From NCBI GenBank assembly GCA_963513935.1, contig OY740768.1, positions 2,676,835-2,740,834 of the forward strand: 64,000 nt of DNA, given 5' to 3'. Shown one piece after another: positions 45,360-57,967 of the stretch. The DNA is from Aphrophora alni (lineage: Eukaryota > Arthropoda > Insecta > Hemiptera > Aphrophoridae). The notes beneath the pieces were generated by a model, which worked only from the letters and a program-made list of their open reading frames with translations, did no database searches and was not told the origin of the DNA. Made by a program: the position numbers and the translations under genes. The first letter of the stretch is position 1. Every line of letters starts with the position of its first letter.

Positions 45360-47820
45360 AAATTGCCTACCGGGCGTAAAGAGGTATTCACTTCAAAAAC
45401 AGATATTATTTATAGCCCACTAACAACATCAACATTTATTATTCTATACAAATACAAAGAAAAAACAAAAATAAAGAATACATAACAAAACCTTTAAAAC
45501 GACAAACAATAAAAGTGTATAACATTGACAAAAATAAATAAGATAAGTTTTATATATATGAAAAGAGATGGACATAACTTTAAACTTTGTGCATAAACTA
45601 TACACATTTTTTTGATATTTTTACCAGTATACGAAGAACCAAAACTTAATTAAGTAAATTTTTAAAATGTCGTAAGTTTAAATGTTAAATTTCACAAAAA
45701 TCGTTAGTTTTACGAAAAATGTACAAGAGACAAAATATTTTCTTTTTTGTGTTAAAGGTTTTGTTATGTATTCTTCTTTTTTTTGTACCGGGGTTTTTCT
45801 TTGTTTTTGTATAGAATAATAAGTGTTGATGTTGCCAACCTAACGAACGACCTTAAATTAACTCATGCCATAAAGTATACTAGGCTATAAACATTTAAAA
45901 AAATATATATGAGTAAGTTTCTTGTCAGGCATTTATTATACATTGTTATTTTATTTATTCTTGTAAATTATTCAGTACTATTTGTACAAAATAAACATAC
46001 TTTTATTATTATTATTATTATTATTATTACAAGAGACATAATATTTTACTCTTTTAATGACAAACAAAATGGTCCCTTTAAAATCTTTAAAGTTAAATTT
46101 CACAAAAATCGTTCGTTTTACGAAAAATGTACAAGACACAAAATATTTTTCTCTTTCAACGACAAACAAAATTCGTTTTAAAAATTTTCTATAAGTCAAA
46201 TGATAACCGAGTTATTAACAAAAAAACTAAAAACATAATTTGTTGGTAATTGATTGTCTCCAATATCCAAAATTAAACTAAAACCAAATTTGTTCTTAAT
46301 TGTTGTTAAAAACCATTTTGTTTGTCATTAATAGAGGAAAATATTTTGTCTCTTGTAATAATAATAATAAAAGTGTGTTTATTTTGTAGATAAAGGTGTT
46401 GTAAAATTTACACAAATAAATAAAAGATGTAAACTCTTTACACAACATACAATACAACACAACGTTTTTCTTAAAGAAGCTATTTTCACTTCCGAGTAAC
46501 ACTCCAAATTGTATATTATATTTACAGACAGTTGCCAAGCTTTTGTTTATACAAGTTTAAATAATAAATTGAGTATATATCAAAGTCATTATATTTTGTC
46601 GGAGGATATATTGCCAAAAAAGTTATTAGAGCTATTAGGGGAAAATTGTGAGTATAAAGGGGATTTTGTGAAAGTATTGGAATAAGTAGGCCTACAGTGG
46701 CAACAAAAATTAAATAGATTATTGTTAAGTCTTGAAGGAGATTCTAGAAGGGATGGTTGGAGAGTGTAAGTCACAATAGTACATTATAGGTCAGACGGAG
46801 TATATAAACGACAAATAACAAAACAAAATATTTAAATATTATATTTAAAGCAAAGAGTTACCTCTCAGTTATAGATCAGACAGGCAAGAGAATAAATCGT
46901 CCAACTCTGTGGAGGAGAAACTATTATGCATTTTTTGGGTAGATGCTTGATTTTAGACGAAATTAGAAAAGGGTATTCGGGAAATAGAATTATTAGGGAA
47001 CAACAAATAAATCCTTTAAATGGGGAGAAGTAATCTAGTAAAATTTGTACGTCAACAAATTAAAACAATAAATTAATTTTTAGTGAAGATTAATTTATTC
47101 ACAAAGTTTAGTGGTATATATAAAACTTGCTGTATTTATTTTATCTCAATCTTATTTATTTTTATTGTTTGTTGAGTTAAAGATTTTGTTATGTATTCTT
47201 ACTTTTTGTTTTGTCTTTGTTTTGGTATAGAATAATAAATACTTAATAATTACTAATGTTGCCAACCTGACGGACTGCCTAATTAGGCCATACCATAAAG
47301 TGTAGTAAGCACTACAACAGTATCTGTTGTTTTATTGTACGAGTTGTATTGTATGTTTGTTATTTTACATTGTTGTTTTCTCTATTTGTGTAAATTTTTC
47401 AATACTTTTTTGTACAAATTAACACACTTTTATTATTATTATTATTATTACAAGAGACAAAATATTTTCCTCTTTTAATGACAATCAAAATGGTTTTTTA
47501 AATATTTTTTTACAATTTCAAAAATATTTTGGTTTTAAAATAATTTTTGATATTTTAGACAAATACCAGCAAATTGTGTTTTTTTTTGTTAATAACTAGG
47601 TTATCATTTAACTTACAAAACAATTGTAAAAAACTATTTTGTTTGACATTAAAAGTGGAAAATATTTTGTCTTGTGCATTTTTCGTAAATGAAAATTTTA
47701 ACATTAAATATTTTAAATGGACGCCATTTTGAAAATATGCACAATGATGTTTTGGTTCTTGAATACTGGTAAAGAGTAACAAAAAATGTGTGTAACAAAT
47801 TAAAATTTGTAATTTTAATA
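45360..47820. repeat. Cluster of AT-rich dispersed repeats with (ATT)n cores
   Basis: The motif gttatgtattctt...tatagaataataa...gttgccaacctga occurs at 45760-45845 and 47185-47285 and inverted near 45430-45490. A second motif with (TTA)n followed by caagagacaaaatatttt occurs at 46000-46070 and 47430-47480, inverted near 46330-46380 and 40600-40650. The block therefore looks like repeated insertions of one family. Frames across it are low-complexity. Confidence 0.55.
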
Positions 47821-48055
47821 ATTTCTAAAGTTATAATTATTTTTTTTAAATCAAAAAATGGCCGACAGTTGGATTTTTTAAAAAAAAGTGTTTCCGGATT
47901 TATGTTGGTATAACGATATTTTTTCTGTTATATTAATCACGACCTAAGAAACACCCTGTATATACAACTTAAATTCGTTGGAAACATGTATTAAAAGGGA
48001 AGGGACAAAGTTCAAGGTTACGAATATGTCGTGCACTTGACCTTGAGGAACTCAC

Positions 48056-48162
48056 CAGTATCCAAAGAAATTGGAGAGCGCTGCCGAGTCAGGGTTACCA
48101 TGGCCGTTGCGTTCCATATCTGTAACGATTTCCTTCACTAAATCATCATCATCGTAATCCAT
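48056..48162 (-). CDS. First coding exon of an unidentified minus-strand gene
   Basis: The ATG at 48162 (context GGCATGG) opens 35 codons plus two bases, reading MDYDDDDLVKEIVTDMERNG then HGNPDSAALSNFFGY. It ends at a perfect splice donor, TACTG|GTGAGT. The composition is clearly coding-like in an AT-rich setting: an acidic N-terminus and a balanced amino-acid mix. The upstream 150 bp are relatively GC-rich, as for a promoter. I do not recognise the protein. The remaining exons should lie at lower coordinates on this strand; I could not find them. Confidence 0.6.
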
Positions 48163-48310
48163 GCCTATTCACTGCTTAGACCCTACTAATTAAACAATTC
48201 CTGAGTCTAATTGTACCCTGGCTCCGTTCCAAAGTTTTATCTGTGATGTGCGACTTACGTTGTCACAGGAACGTGTCATATGCGGTTGCCAGTAAAGTGT
48301 GTGTGTGTTG
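48163..48310 (-). promoter_or_regulatory. Putative promoter/5' UTR of the minus-strand gene
   Basis: This stretch directly upstream of the ATG has CpGs and a higher GC content than its flanks (acgttgtcacaggaacgtg, atatgcggttgcc). No TATA box or initiator could be assigned. Confidence 0.35.
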
Positions 48311-48639
48311 GTGTTTAACCAAATAATATTTAAAGGGAGTTAACTCGGTGACATATCTCAGGACATTGTTGTTACGTTCTAAATCCAATTTGGGATTGTT
48401 GGCCATTTATTTAGGGCTCTTTTGAGGGGTAGGTTCCCATAAGAAAAAAACACAAAATTACGATTATCTCAACACCCAACGATTTTGATTAAATTTTCTA
48501 AATTGTATGATCTTTAAAAATGCTAGTTCGTGGAAATAAAAAAAAAGAAGAAAAAGAAACAAAAACATACCACAGTAGATATAAAAATAAAATATTCATA
48601 TTTTGTATTTCCATATAGTATAATTTGTAACATCATTAT

Positions 48640-49000
48640 AAATACAGGGTGATTTTTAAGTATGAAAACAACTTTAGGCTATATTGCACAACTAAGAGGT
48701 ACTTGGAGGCAGAAACAAATGCAGATCAACAAATTTATACTTTTTTGTATGTTTGGAATTTTTGTCCGCCATACTTCATTTTTTAAATAGGAAAATGAAC
48801 ACGATTTTCATATAAAATTTGACATGGAAAACGATGGTGAAAACATTTTTTTTTTTTGATAAATTCGCTCGTTTTTGAGTTATAAACATTCAAAGTTGCA
48901 ATGACTGAAAAATCGCGATAGAAATTTTTGCAACACATGCAGGAAAAATCGATTATTCTTATTGGCCAAGTTCCATACAGCGGTCTGTTCAATGTAACAA
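48640..49000. repeat. Dispersed repeat with acagggtg end and cgccat words
   Basis: Begins tacagggtgatttttaag near 48644 and contains tttgtccgccatacttc and taaattcgctcgtttttgag, words of the type found in the repeats near 18.1-18.9, 28.3-28.6 and 47.7-47.95 kb. No coding content. Confidence 0.4.
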
Positions 49001-49469
49001 CGAGTATGCTAATATTGCGTCTAACATAAACCTAGTTTGTTATAGATTTAGTAGTTTATCGAAGAATGGCTTTGAGGAGATAAAACAGATTCAAAGTAGT
49101 TGTTAACGACAGCATTTTATTAGTTTGTTAATGAGGAAGTGCAGGATTGATCAAAAGTTTCAAAATCTAGATAATAATACGCAGCTGATACACCGACACG
49201 GCAACGCGAATGTTTACTTATGTACTTTAAACGCAAATTAAACTGTGCAAAATACAAACTATCTCGTTCCGTAAGAAAAAGAATATGCGTCACCAAAAAA
49301 AAGGCTGTTGTTAATGAACCATTGACGGCGTCTTATATTTATTTCAAAAAAGTTTCCCCTTAAAAAATAATATAACACAAAGACCCTCCCCCTCCCCTAG
49401 CCCTCAAATAGGCCTACTTTAATAGCGATCGTAGGTTTGAATTCCACACAGGTTTATTCTGTGCAGTTT

Positions 49470-49600
49470 GGTTCTTTCCAATCTGTGGTATGGCGGAGGG
49501 AAGACCCTCCTACAAATAAACAGTGGTTGGCTTGAGTAGATTAATATCAACTGCACAAAAAATACACATTTTGCAAATATTTATTTTTGTACATGTGTAG
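49470..49600 (-). repeat. Telomere-free copy of the repeat flanking the CCTAA array
   Basis: The minus strand reads tccgccataccacagattgg, then, on the other side, matches of gcaaatatttatttttg to the region 34455-34490. It is the same repeat that contains the CCTAA array at 34.6 kb, but without pentamers. Confidence 0.6.
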
Positions 49601-49732
49601 ATATAAACTAATACACAACGTTTCATAAAAGCCATTTTGGCTTCCTCTAAATAAAAACTGAATTAAGAAACGGAAAAAAATCTTCTGATTTAGTTAAGGC
49701 TGAAATTTTACTGTTTAAATCCCACTTGGAAA

Positions 49733-50019
49733 TGAAATGAAATGAAATATCTTTATTAGTCACTATATACATATACATGTTCAGTTTACAAAACTTTACA
49801 AACTTAAGACTAATAAAGTCTGACCCCGAGGTTTATAAAAAAAAAACTGTTTGGGGTGATACACATGAAACTTAGAATCTATGACAAGAGCTAGAGATAA
49901 AGGTGGCGGCTGATCGGTTACATTTGATGATTCACCGAACTTTGTTAAAATTTCATCTCTCAACATGGAAGAAACAACAAAAGACAAAGGACAAACAACA
50001 TATTTATACAGGACAAACA

Positions 50020-50068
<49 letters not shown>

Positions 50069-50116
50069 TAATATTAATTATGCCAAAATAGAAAATATAT
50101 ATCTTAGTTAACACAG

Positions 50117-50148
<32 letters not shown>

Positions 50149-50540
50149 CTAAACAATTAAGTAGGCTATTCTTAAACCTAACAATAAAACAACACAAAAA
50201 ATATTCCTTATAAGTCATATCTTATTCTAAACAGTCATAAAACATAGAAATATTATCATGAAACAGAAGATATGTTTTTAACACTCTTAAGAATTTACTT
50301 AACTTTTTAACAATTTTAATTTGACGGGGGCAAGTAATTATAAAATTTCGGAGCAAGATAGGTGAAAAACTTTTTATATAAAGTAAGTCTAGGTCTTGGA
50401 ACATACGCATTCAATCTATTTCTAAGGAGTACAGTAAATAAATGACTAGATCTCGGACCGAAGTTATGAAAGATGGGGCGTGAAAGATTGTTCACTCCGA
50501 TAAACAGTTAGGACACTTTCTCTCGGCACCACCCCTTTAA
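49733..50540 (-). pseudogene. LINE 3' end relic (jockey-like)
   Basis: The minus strand encodes RNRLNAYVPRPRLTLYKKFF, YLAPKFYNYLPP and, after a frameshift, RQIKIVKKLSKFLRVLK, which is the usual C-terminal tail of jockey/CR1-type reverse transcriptases. At the presumed 3' end lies a gaaat pentamer run (49733-49748). A (TA)n run at 50026-50065 and a poly(A) run near 50110-50140 interrupt the 3' UTR. Confidence 0.55.
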
Positions 50541-50589
50541 CAATCAATCAGTTGTTTTATGTTCTCAGTGTATTGTAGTACTGTGTCGA

Positions 50590-50822
50590 GTGGTTTTTTT
50601 AACACGTTTTTTGGCGGGTTTATACACAAATTTTGTAATAGATTTTAAACTAACTTCCTGGAAGATAGTGCATTGGCTTCAGAGATCTCCCAACTTGAAT
50701 TCTGTGAATTTCTGGCTCTGGGGTTATCTGAAAGGTTTATCGTTTAAAACCAACAACCATTCAAGAACTGAATCTAGTTGATGCTTGTCCAGGAGCAGAA
50801 TGGCGGCCATATTGAACACTTA
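50590..50822 (+). pseudogene. Mariner-like transposase C-terminal relic
   Basis: The frame reads HWLQRSPNLNSVNFWLWGYL, matching the mariner catalytic segment in which the third acidic residue sits in SPDLNPxDFWLWG. Here that D is N. After a frameshift, NGGHIEHL resembles the usual protein end. It is a dead fragment; the N-terminal relic at 31640 is from another copy. Confidence 0.65.
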
Positions 50823-51347
50823 GGTTACCCTTCAAATAGTGCATGATTTTGTTACAATTTGACTTACGGTATCAAATCCCATTTTTTCGTATATATTGAG
50901 TCAAAGTGTATAAAAAATTTAAACAAATTATCTATAGTAAATTATCATTTACTTTTGAAACTCCCGGTATTCCGTAGATATTATGGTGTTCCGTAGATAT
51001 TTGATTTTATGTTAAGTATAATTAGCTTTAAATTTGTATATTTGATTGCTAGGGTAACGAAACAAAAAGTAGAAAACATGTGTTTCTTGCTGCCACAGTT
51101 TGCCGAATGTTAATCTTATGGAAACATTGTATCATTTATGATTTCAGATGTTTTGAGTACAGAAGGATTCGTGCTGTTTCTAAAAATGTAATAAAACAAA
51201 ATTATTTCGTATAAATAAAACTGAACAGATTTCGTATTTAAAATGAAGTGATACTTGATAGTTCTTTTATCTTGATTGGGGGAGGGGCCTAAACATGACG
51301 TATATATTTTCCTAATTTCGTATTAGCCTATCTTGTACTTCTTATAG

Positions 51348-51580
51348 GCATTGGAAACTGTTCAGCTCTTCACATTTCACAACACACGCTACCAACAGCT
51401 GATACTTTTATTAAACCTATATAATGATATTAGTTTACTTTTTTTTAAAACTAAACCATTTCAAATTATTATGTTCTTATTCGTGAAGTTTAAAATAAAA
51501 CCTTCAATGACTAAATTTAAATACCAACGTGGTTTGGTCAGATTCTTGAAAACTACGGCTCCTGCAGTTGCAATAACTTG
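51348..51580 (+). CDS. SERAC1: SERAC1-like gene, first coding exon (and possible end of the upstream ORF)
   Basis: An acceptor with pyrimidine tract (cctatcttgtacttcttatag) precedes 51348, and the donor CTTG|GTATTA ends the exon in phase 2, exactly what the exon at 55007 requires. The likely SERAC1 start is ATG 51507 (alternative 51471). It gives the basic stretch MTKFKYQRGLVRFLKTTAP and then a hydrophobic membrane anchor (AVAITW, continuing FGYFLYQL in the next exon), as expected for the N-terminal targeting/anchor segment of SERAC1. If exon 2 (16724) joins here, its frame ends at TAA 51422-51424 after 24 more codons, 46 nt before ATG 51471. Confidence 0.65.
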
Positions 51581-51609
51581 GTATTATAAACATTCTTTCA
51601 TAACATAAC

Positions 51610-52700
51610 CTAACTTTTTTTTTTTTTTAATAAACTAATTTAAACTTATTGGGCAAATTTCTAAATTCAACAGTTACTAAAAGAGCTGGATCCAGCAAAT
51701 TTCAACTTTACGTTTTGCTATGGAACTGTTGAGTTTTGAATTTATAACTGTTGGAACCGACGGAAACAATAACTGTATAAAAATGTTTGGTTAGCCAAGG
51801 TTTATAATGCTTGTTACTACAGCCTTAGTGGTAATTATGTATTGTACTTTGCCCTGAAATTTAGTGAAGAAAATCGTTTACTATCTAGGCCTACCTTATT
51901 TTGAAACAAATAGATCATATTTGATGTGGGAAGACCTTTTTGTAGTATCAAAATCAATTATTTAAGTATAAATAAGCAATATAAAAGTAGGAAATCCAGC
52001 TTTGCTTAGATTACTACGAATGTATATGTTAATACGTTATTTGTTAGCTTTATAACCCAGTTCCTACTTGTATATATCTTATTTTAGATTTCTCTTCAAA
52101 CACAACAACATTGCACAAACTTTCTCGTTCACCTATTCACAAAAAACGAACCAATCGTCACTAAAAATGTCATTTCGGTAGTTTCAACAAAAAATTGAAA
52201 ATGAACCATTGTTTCTTTGAACAATGATATCCTGTATTTAAATAAGGACCTAAACTTCCTACTTTGTACCATAAACATGTCCTCAACGAAAATGGTAGAC
52301 TATTGAGCTTCTAATAACGGCGGTAAATTATTTGGTTTTTTCCCATAATTATGTCTAAACGTATTTGTATTACTTCCAATTTTGCACACGGATTTGGTTC
52401 AAGGGTCTTTATACTTCACTAAAATTTAAACGAAATTGGTAGAGCCAAATTTGATAAATTTAGTATTTTATACCTACTTAAAAACATCACTATGGCTGAT
52501 TTATTTTATCGATTAATATAAACAAGTATTTTTTGAGAGATGGTGATACATTATGTTTGGATCCTTAGAGGCTACTCTTGAACAAAATTTGATCATAATC
52601 AGTAGAGCTGTTTATACATCCATCCCAAAATTATGGGACAAAAGTTAAAAAAGACCCTAGATATATCAAATAACTGTTGCTTTCGGTAGGGTCGTTTCCT
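51610..52700. other. Intronic DNA
   Basis: No coding sequence or defined element recognised between the SERAC1 first coding exon and the inverted repeat at 52701. Confidence 0.4.
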
Positions 52701-52923
52701 GTATAGTGGAACCAGCCTAAGAAGGCACTTCACAGATCGGGTGATAACGCTGTACTATTCTCGAAGTAAACGTTAAGGGGTGCGAGGAGGGCAAGTCTCA
52801 GGTAGCTGGCGATTCGGAGTCAAAGTCAATGTTTGTGGAACGGTGTTATTTTCCGACATAATCCACCTCTTCCTCTACCGTCCCGCACCGGGCACAAGTG
52901 CCTTCTTGGCTGTTCCTCTATAC
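52701..52923. repeat. GC-rich foldback element
   Basis: The left end gtatagtggaaccagcctaa-gaaggcact is matched inverted at the right by aagtgccttcttggctgttcctctatac, giving ~30-bp imperfect inverted termini 223 bp apart. The interior is GC-rich and non-coding. No target duplication was evident. Confidence 0.6.
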
Positions 52924-53229
52924 TCATGGTTGCTCGTGTACCTTACTGGCTAATCGGGGTGACTCGGTCCCATTCCCTGACATACCAACTAAATAGGATT
53001 GTGTTACACTAGTAAGCTGTTAAAATTGTTAACCAATAAGATAAGCCACACTTGGAAGTTACTGGGGGTATTGAATAAACATTGTATTATACTAATCGTA
53101 TTAGGTTTGTAAGGGAATATGATGGAGTTCTGCTAATACTAACCGTTCTAAAAACATCTGCTTTTCTTTAGCTCTGATTTATAATTCATTTGAATAAAAC
53201 ATTAATGTAACTTTTAATTACCCAGTATA

Positions 53230-54198
53230 TGAAGTATAGGGTAAGTTTGATAATCTCAAAAAATTCTATTTCCGTTTTTTAGCTGATCTTAACGTTTAAT
53301 GGTCTCAGGAAACTGAAAAAGTGTTTTTCGACATTCTGTCTGTCTGTCCGTCGTCGTTGTTGGTCTGTACGTAAGCACGATAGCGGCAAACATCAAATTT
53401 GTTGGGACTATATAGAACCCTATTGAAATTCAGAAAAAAATCGAATTAAAAATCTCAAAATGGCTGTCATTATTCATATCTTTATTGGTCATTATTTATA
53501 TGTTGAGTTTTTCTTCATATCTCATAACAAACTAAATTAGATACAAATTTGCAGATTTCAATTCGACAACACAGTAATAGAGTGAATATATATTTTTAAT
53601 ATACAGGTTGAACTGAATTGATTTTTTATATAAAAAAGTAAAGAGTAATTGAATTGTGATACGAGTTTGTTAATCGCACAAAATTTCGATGTCTGTTTTT
53701 TGACTGATCTTTGCGTTTCATTGCCTCAGGAAATGCCGATCGTCTGTTACACATTAAATTAGATACAAAGTACCAAACCCACCTATCAAACAAATGGTGA
53801 GGTTATTGTTAAAAATGTAATTTCAAATCCTGACCTCTCAAGAAAATGTTATATTCATATAATTACTTGATCTGACAGGGCCTAGTCACCAAAAGGAGCG
53901 TATACGTGGAGACTTCTTTATATAGATACAGATTCGAGACATTGACTCCTGCAAATGGAGACTTTTTAATATATTCTAGCTGACATCAAGGAAGTAGTGA
54001 TAGCCCCTATACACAATTACAAGGTTTAGAAAACCCATGTAACAACCATTTTAAACAACCTTGCATAAGACCTCATGATCTACCAATAAAATTAACATTT
54101 TCTATAAGGCGATGAAAACCAACTTTTGTGTATTACATTAGTAGGATCTGCTTGTACATTGATTACATTGAAAGATGGGCTGGGTGAGTACTATGATG
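53230..54198 (+). repeat. Dispersed repeat family R3, long copy
   Basis: About 1 kb in common with 55360-56490: agctgatctta.cgttt, gaaccctattgaaatt, caaaatggctgtcat, aaattagata, cagatttcaattc, gtaatttcaaatcctgac and gatctaccaa in order. No open frame. A hAT MITE has inserted just beyond its right end. Confidence 0.65.
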
Positions 54199-54206
54199 GT
54201 TCACAC

Positions 54207-54394
54207 CAAGGGCGTACCCAGGATCAAAACTGGGGGGGGGGGCAAGCCATGGTCATTCAATATACAATTGATTATTAAAATAGTTATTTCAAGAATTGTA
54301 TTAAATTCCAGCAACAAAATGTATAATAAAGATTTATTTTTTGCTTCCAGGGGGGGCAGCTGCCCCCCCCTGCCCCTCGCTGGGTACGCCCATG
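54207..54394. mobile_element. hAT-type MITE with 8-bp duplication GTTCACAC
   Basis: Inverted ends CAAGGGCGTACCCAG and CTGGGTACGCCCATG (one mismatch) enclose 188 bp with G-rich and C-rich tracts. GTTCACAC flanks both sides (54199-54206, 54395-54402). Ends with CA(N)GGGCGTACCC and an 8-bp duplication are typical of insect hAT MITEs. Confidence 0.85.
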
Positions 54395-55006
54395 GTTCAC
54401 ACATCAATTCATTTTGAATTGTAGCTTCCAAGAAGGCACGGATCAACGATATTATTTCCAGATGAGGTAGATGTTTAAATTCCTATGCAACTCCGAGGCT
54501 GGAATAGGTTTTCTCCTTTGCATTATTGTCTCCCACTTGCACAGTTAAAGCAGTTTCATTGTACCCTTGGGATCTGCAACCCTGTTTGGTTTATTTAGCC
54601 TTGAGTTGGTAACACAGCATGGAGCATGGAAGCCGTTCATTCTAAATGTGGAACCGATTGACGTTACATCGCCATCAAAGTTATTTTAGATACACTTTAT
54701 AAATATTAATAATTTACATTTCAGTTTTATAGGTTTGGAGAAGTTCCAAATTGTTCATTAGTTTTGTATCATAGGTCAGAATGTACATCAGATGTGGCTA
54801 TTCGTCTTGTTTTGTTTGTTTACTGATTCTTATGACAGCGGGAGAGAAACTTCCTGACTTTGAAGTACATTGATTATTTTTATTGTGGGACCAATATTGT
54901 TTAATGATACCTGTATCATCAACGCGGAGAGATATTGCTAAAATGTGTATATCTATTCATAGCCCAACTTAATGCAGATTTATTAACAGTGATCTTTTGT
55001 TTCCAG

Positions 55007-55134
55007 GTTTGGCTACTTCTTGTACCAGTTGCAGGCCACTACTGAGACTATAGGCAAAATTGTGGATAGGAAAGCTTTAAACAATGAAAGGAAAAGTGTA
55101 CAATATATTTACATCAATATCTTGGACAGTTCAG
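55007..55134 (+). CDS. SERAC1: SERAC1-like gene, coding exon 2
   Basis: The acceptor TTTGTTTCCAG and donor TCAG|GTAAAA bound 128 bp with entering phase 2 and leaving phase 1. It encodes FGYFLYQLQATTETIGKIVD then RKALNNERKSVQYIYINIL. The second part matches the conserved segment after the membrane anchor of SERAC1, where a Lys/Arg-rich turn leads to an xYIYVxxL strand. SERAC1 is a serine-hydrolase-fold protein at mitochondria-ER contacts that remodels phosphatidylglycerol; the catalytic domain lies beyond this window. Confidence 0.8.
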
Positions 55135-55359
55135 GTAAAAACACCACCTCTTTGTGTGTAAGAGGGTTAAATATTTATATTTAATAATAGTAATACCAGG
55201 GCACAATAACAGTCTGTAAAAGGCATAGGCCTGCTAGACGAGCTGTCAGCACTTCAAGTACAATCATCATAACCACTTCCTTTGCAACCAGAAATTGTTA
55301 TTAATTGTATCACCCACTTACATATATAACACCATAACTCTCATATATCAAAGTATGTT

Positions 55360-56490
55360 TGGTAATTACAAAAAAAAAGTCCTTTGTTTTTTGACTGATT
55401 TTCATGTTTCATAGCTTTAGAACAGCAAAAATTAAGCATGAAATTTAGTATAGTGTGCTTATATATAGAACTCAGTTTAGAATTGAAAATATCAAAATGG
55501 TGGCCAGTTTTTTGTTCATATTTTGTGTGTTAACCAACTTATAACATACCGTACTAAATTAGATAAAGTGTTGCAGATTTCAATTCTGTATGCAAACAAC
55601 CCCATCTTTTAACAAAGTTATTGTAAAAAATGTAATTTTGAATCCTGATATCCTATGAATATATGATATTCTTATAGTTATGAAATCATGCAGGACTGAA
55701 TTACTGACACAAGCATAATGAGCTCCTTCACATATATACAGCATCAAGGGCTATACTGCCCAGCTAAGGAGTTCAAAATTTGACATATTGTGTTTAATAT
55801 GTTTTTGTATGTAAATTTCCACGAGGAACACGCTGGACTAGTCGAAAATGCTGTATCTGCAGCCGTTTTGAAGATATAAGCATAGCACTGATCGTATGTA
55901 CACCGAATTTGAGGCATTTACTAAGCAAAACTGTCGTAAATACTTACTAGTAATCAAAAGAGCAGTATCTCCACTGGATTTACTGTCTTCTAGCTTAGCA
56001 ACATCACATGCGGCAGTTATGCTTAGTAGTTTTAAAAGGAATAAGTTACTTACGGCATTCAGGCTTCACTAAGATATATAAATGTAATTTTGAACCCTGA
56101 TATCCTATAAATATATGATATTCTTATAGTTATGAAATCATGCAGGACTGAATTACTGACACAAGCATAACAAGTGAATGCTCCTTCACATATGTACAGC
56201 TTCAAGGGCTATTAGGGCTGAGACACTGAGACGACCAATGCGAGTGGAGGTTTTATAATATATACATATTTACGAGGTCCATTAGGACCTAGCTAACTTC
56301 AAGAAAGTAATGATGTTCACAATTAATTATGAGATTCGGAAAACCTCTTTAACAATTGTTACCCCACTGTATAGACTCCTTGATCTACCATATACAATTT
56401 AACATTGCATACAAGACCCAACAAACCAACTTTTTGGCAATTACCTTTAGATAATCTACTTATATTACAATGTATGATAGCTGGGTAAAT
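55360..56490 (+). repeat. Dispersed repeat family R3, long copy with internal duplication
   Basis: Matches the R3 copy at 53230-54198. A ~150-bp segment containing tatgatattcttatagttatg and catgcaggactgaattactg is present twice (about 55640-55760 and 56080-56215). Non-coding, within the SERAC1-like intron. Confidence 0.7.
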
Positions 56491-56784
56491 ACCATATTGG
56501 TACCCATTAACTTGTTTTAACCTTGACAAGGGTTTTTATGGAAAACTTTTAACATATCAAGTAAGATTGCTAGCTACTAGCTAGGGTTTTAAACAAGCTA
56601 TTTATAACAAGTTGTATTATAAATCAATAATTTATTAAAAACACTAATTTCAACATTTGATGTTTCAACTGAGGAACTATGACGACAAAGCCATTGAAAT
56701 ATTGTTTTGTTTGTTTTTTAAATTAATGTTTTTTGTTAATTATTGATGAAGAATTTTCCACTAGCTTGATCAATATATTTATGT

Positions 56785-56786
<2 letters not shown>

Positions 56787-56848
<62 letters not shown>
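56787..56848. repeat. (TA)n microsatellite
   Basis: Uninterrupted TA dinucleotides of about 60 bp. Confidence 0.95.
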
Positions 56849-56851
<3 letters not shown>

Positions 56852-57772
56852 AGTACAAGAAGCCTACTTTAAGAACTGGTGGAAAAGAAAGAATAAAGAA
56901 ATATGTGATAAAGTTAATGTGAGGTTTATTACTTTTACTTAGTTTCCTTCTCTAATGTTCTTCCAACTCCTGGTCAATGACTGACTTTCTGGCCTAGGAT
57001 CTCGAAGCAAAGATTTGAAACCCATGAACTCATGACCCAGTTTAGTTAGGTCCTCCATTCTCCTTTCAGATCATCAGCTTTCATTTCTCTAGTAAATGAT
57101 AAAGAAAAAACCAGTACCATCCTTGCTGCTCCATTATTTTCCATTCTCTTGCCTGTCAGCTAAGAAGTTGACCGGTTTAATTTTTATCTCCTAAACCCTT
57201 GTTTAGGAGTCGTTGTATTCGGTAGCGATTTGTCCTTACTTGTTTTGGTATTCTCCATGATTTCCAAATTTCTTTACACGTCAAAAGTTTTTTTTGAACC
57301 CAATGAGGACGTGAAAATTTCCTCTTAAGTTTAAAAATAACATTGTTCTGTTTCAGCCTTCCTTCTAAATCATTAAATGTTTCTAGAGATACATTCTTTT
57401 ATAATCCTGTTCCCTTCCACTAGGAGTTTAACTAGTGAGAATACCATAATTAATAGTTTATTTGTTGCCAGCGTTAATTTTGATATCAAGTACTTCCTTA
57501 ATGAAATTATTATGAAACACTTTAATTAGCTTTTCATCCTCCATTGTAAATTAATTAAATTTTGAGAGGTACAACTGTCAACCAGTAACATAACATAAAA
57601 ACTATAAATTATTATTAAAAAATATCAAAATAGTGGTGATTGAATAGTTTTTTAGTAGATCCTGACAATGTAATTCCTCATTTTGAACTACTGACAATGT
57701 GCCAAGACTGATGTTGGAAAATGACCTGATACAATCGAATTTCAATTACTGATTATTTATTTTCAACTTCAG
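56849..57772. other. Intronic DNA
   Basis: No exon or element identified before the acceptor at 57772. Confidence 0.4.
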
Positions 57773-57967
57773 GTAAAAGAATAAAGGCGAAGCTAAATCG
57801 GAATACAGGATATTTACAACCACATGAAAAGTTTCCTTGGTTAAGCCACTGGTGGCAGAGACAGAAATATATATTACGTTGGAAACTCTTGGCAATGGCA
57901 TCTTCTGGGTATTTACGAGACCGTTGGAGATCTGTTGAGATTTTGAGTAAATTGGCGTTAGATTCGG
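57773..57967 (+). CDS. SERAC1: SERAC1-like gene, coding exon 3
   Basis: The acceptor TTTTCAACTTCAG and donor TCGG|GTAAGG bound 195 bp; both junctions are in phase 1. The frame is open through KRIKAKLNRNTGYLQPHEKF, then PWLSHWW...WKLLAMASSGYLRDRWRSVE and ILSKLALDS. This corresponds to the helical region of SERAC1 that precedes its armadillo-like repeats, where WKLL and a following ExR..A.. repeat pattern are conserved. It is rich in Trp and Arg. Phase agreement with both neighbours supports the model. Confidence 0.85.

Noticed and set aside
56659..56705. Another hammerhead-like motif (CTGAGGA ... GAAAT)
   Set aside because: Stem II is mismatched, GAAAC is altered and stem I pairs over only three bases; too weak to call.
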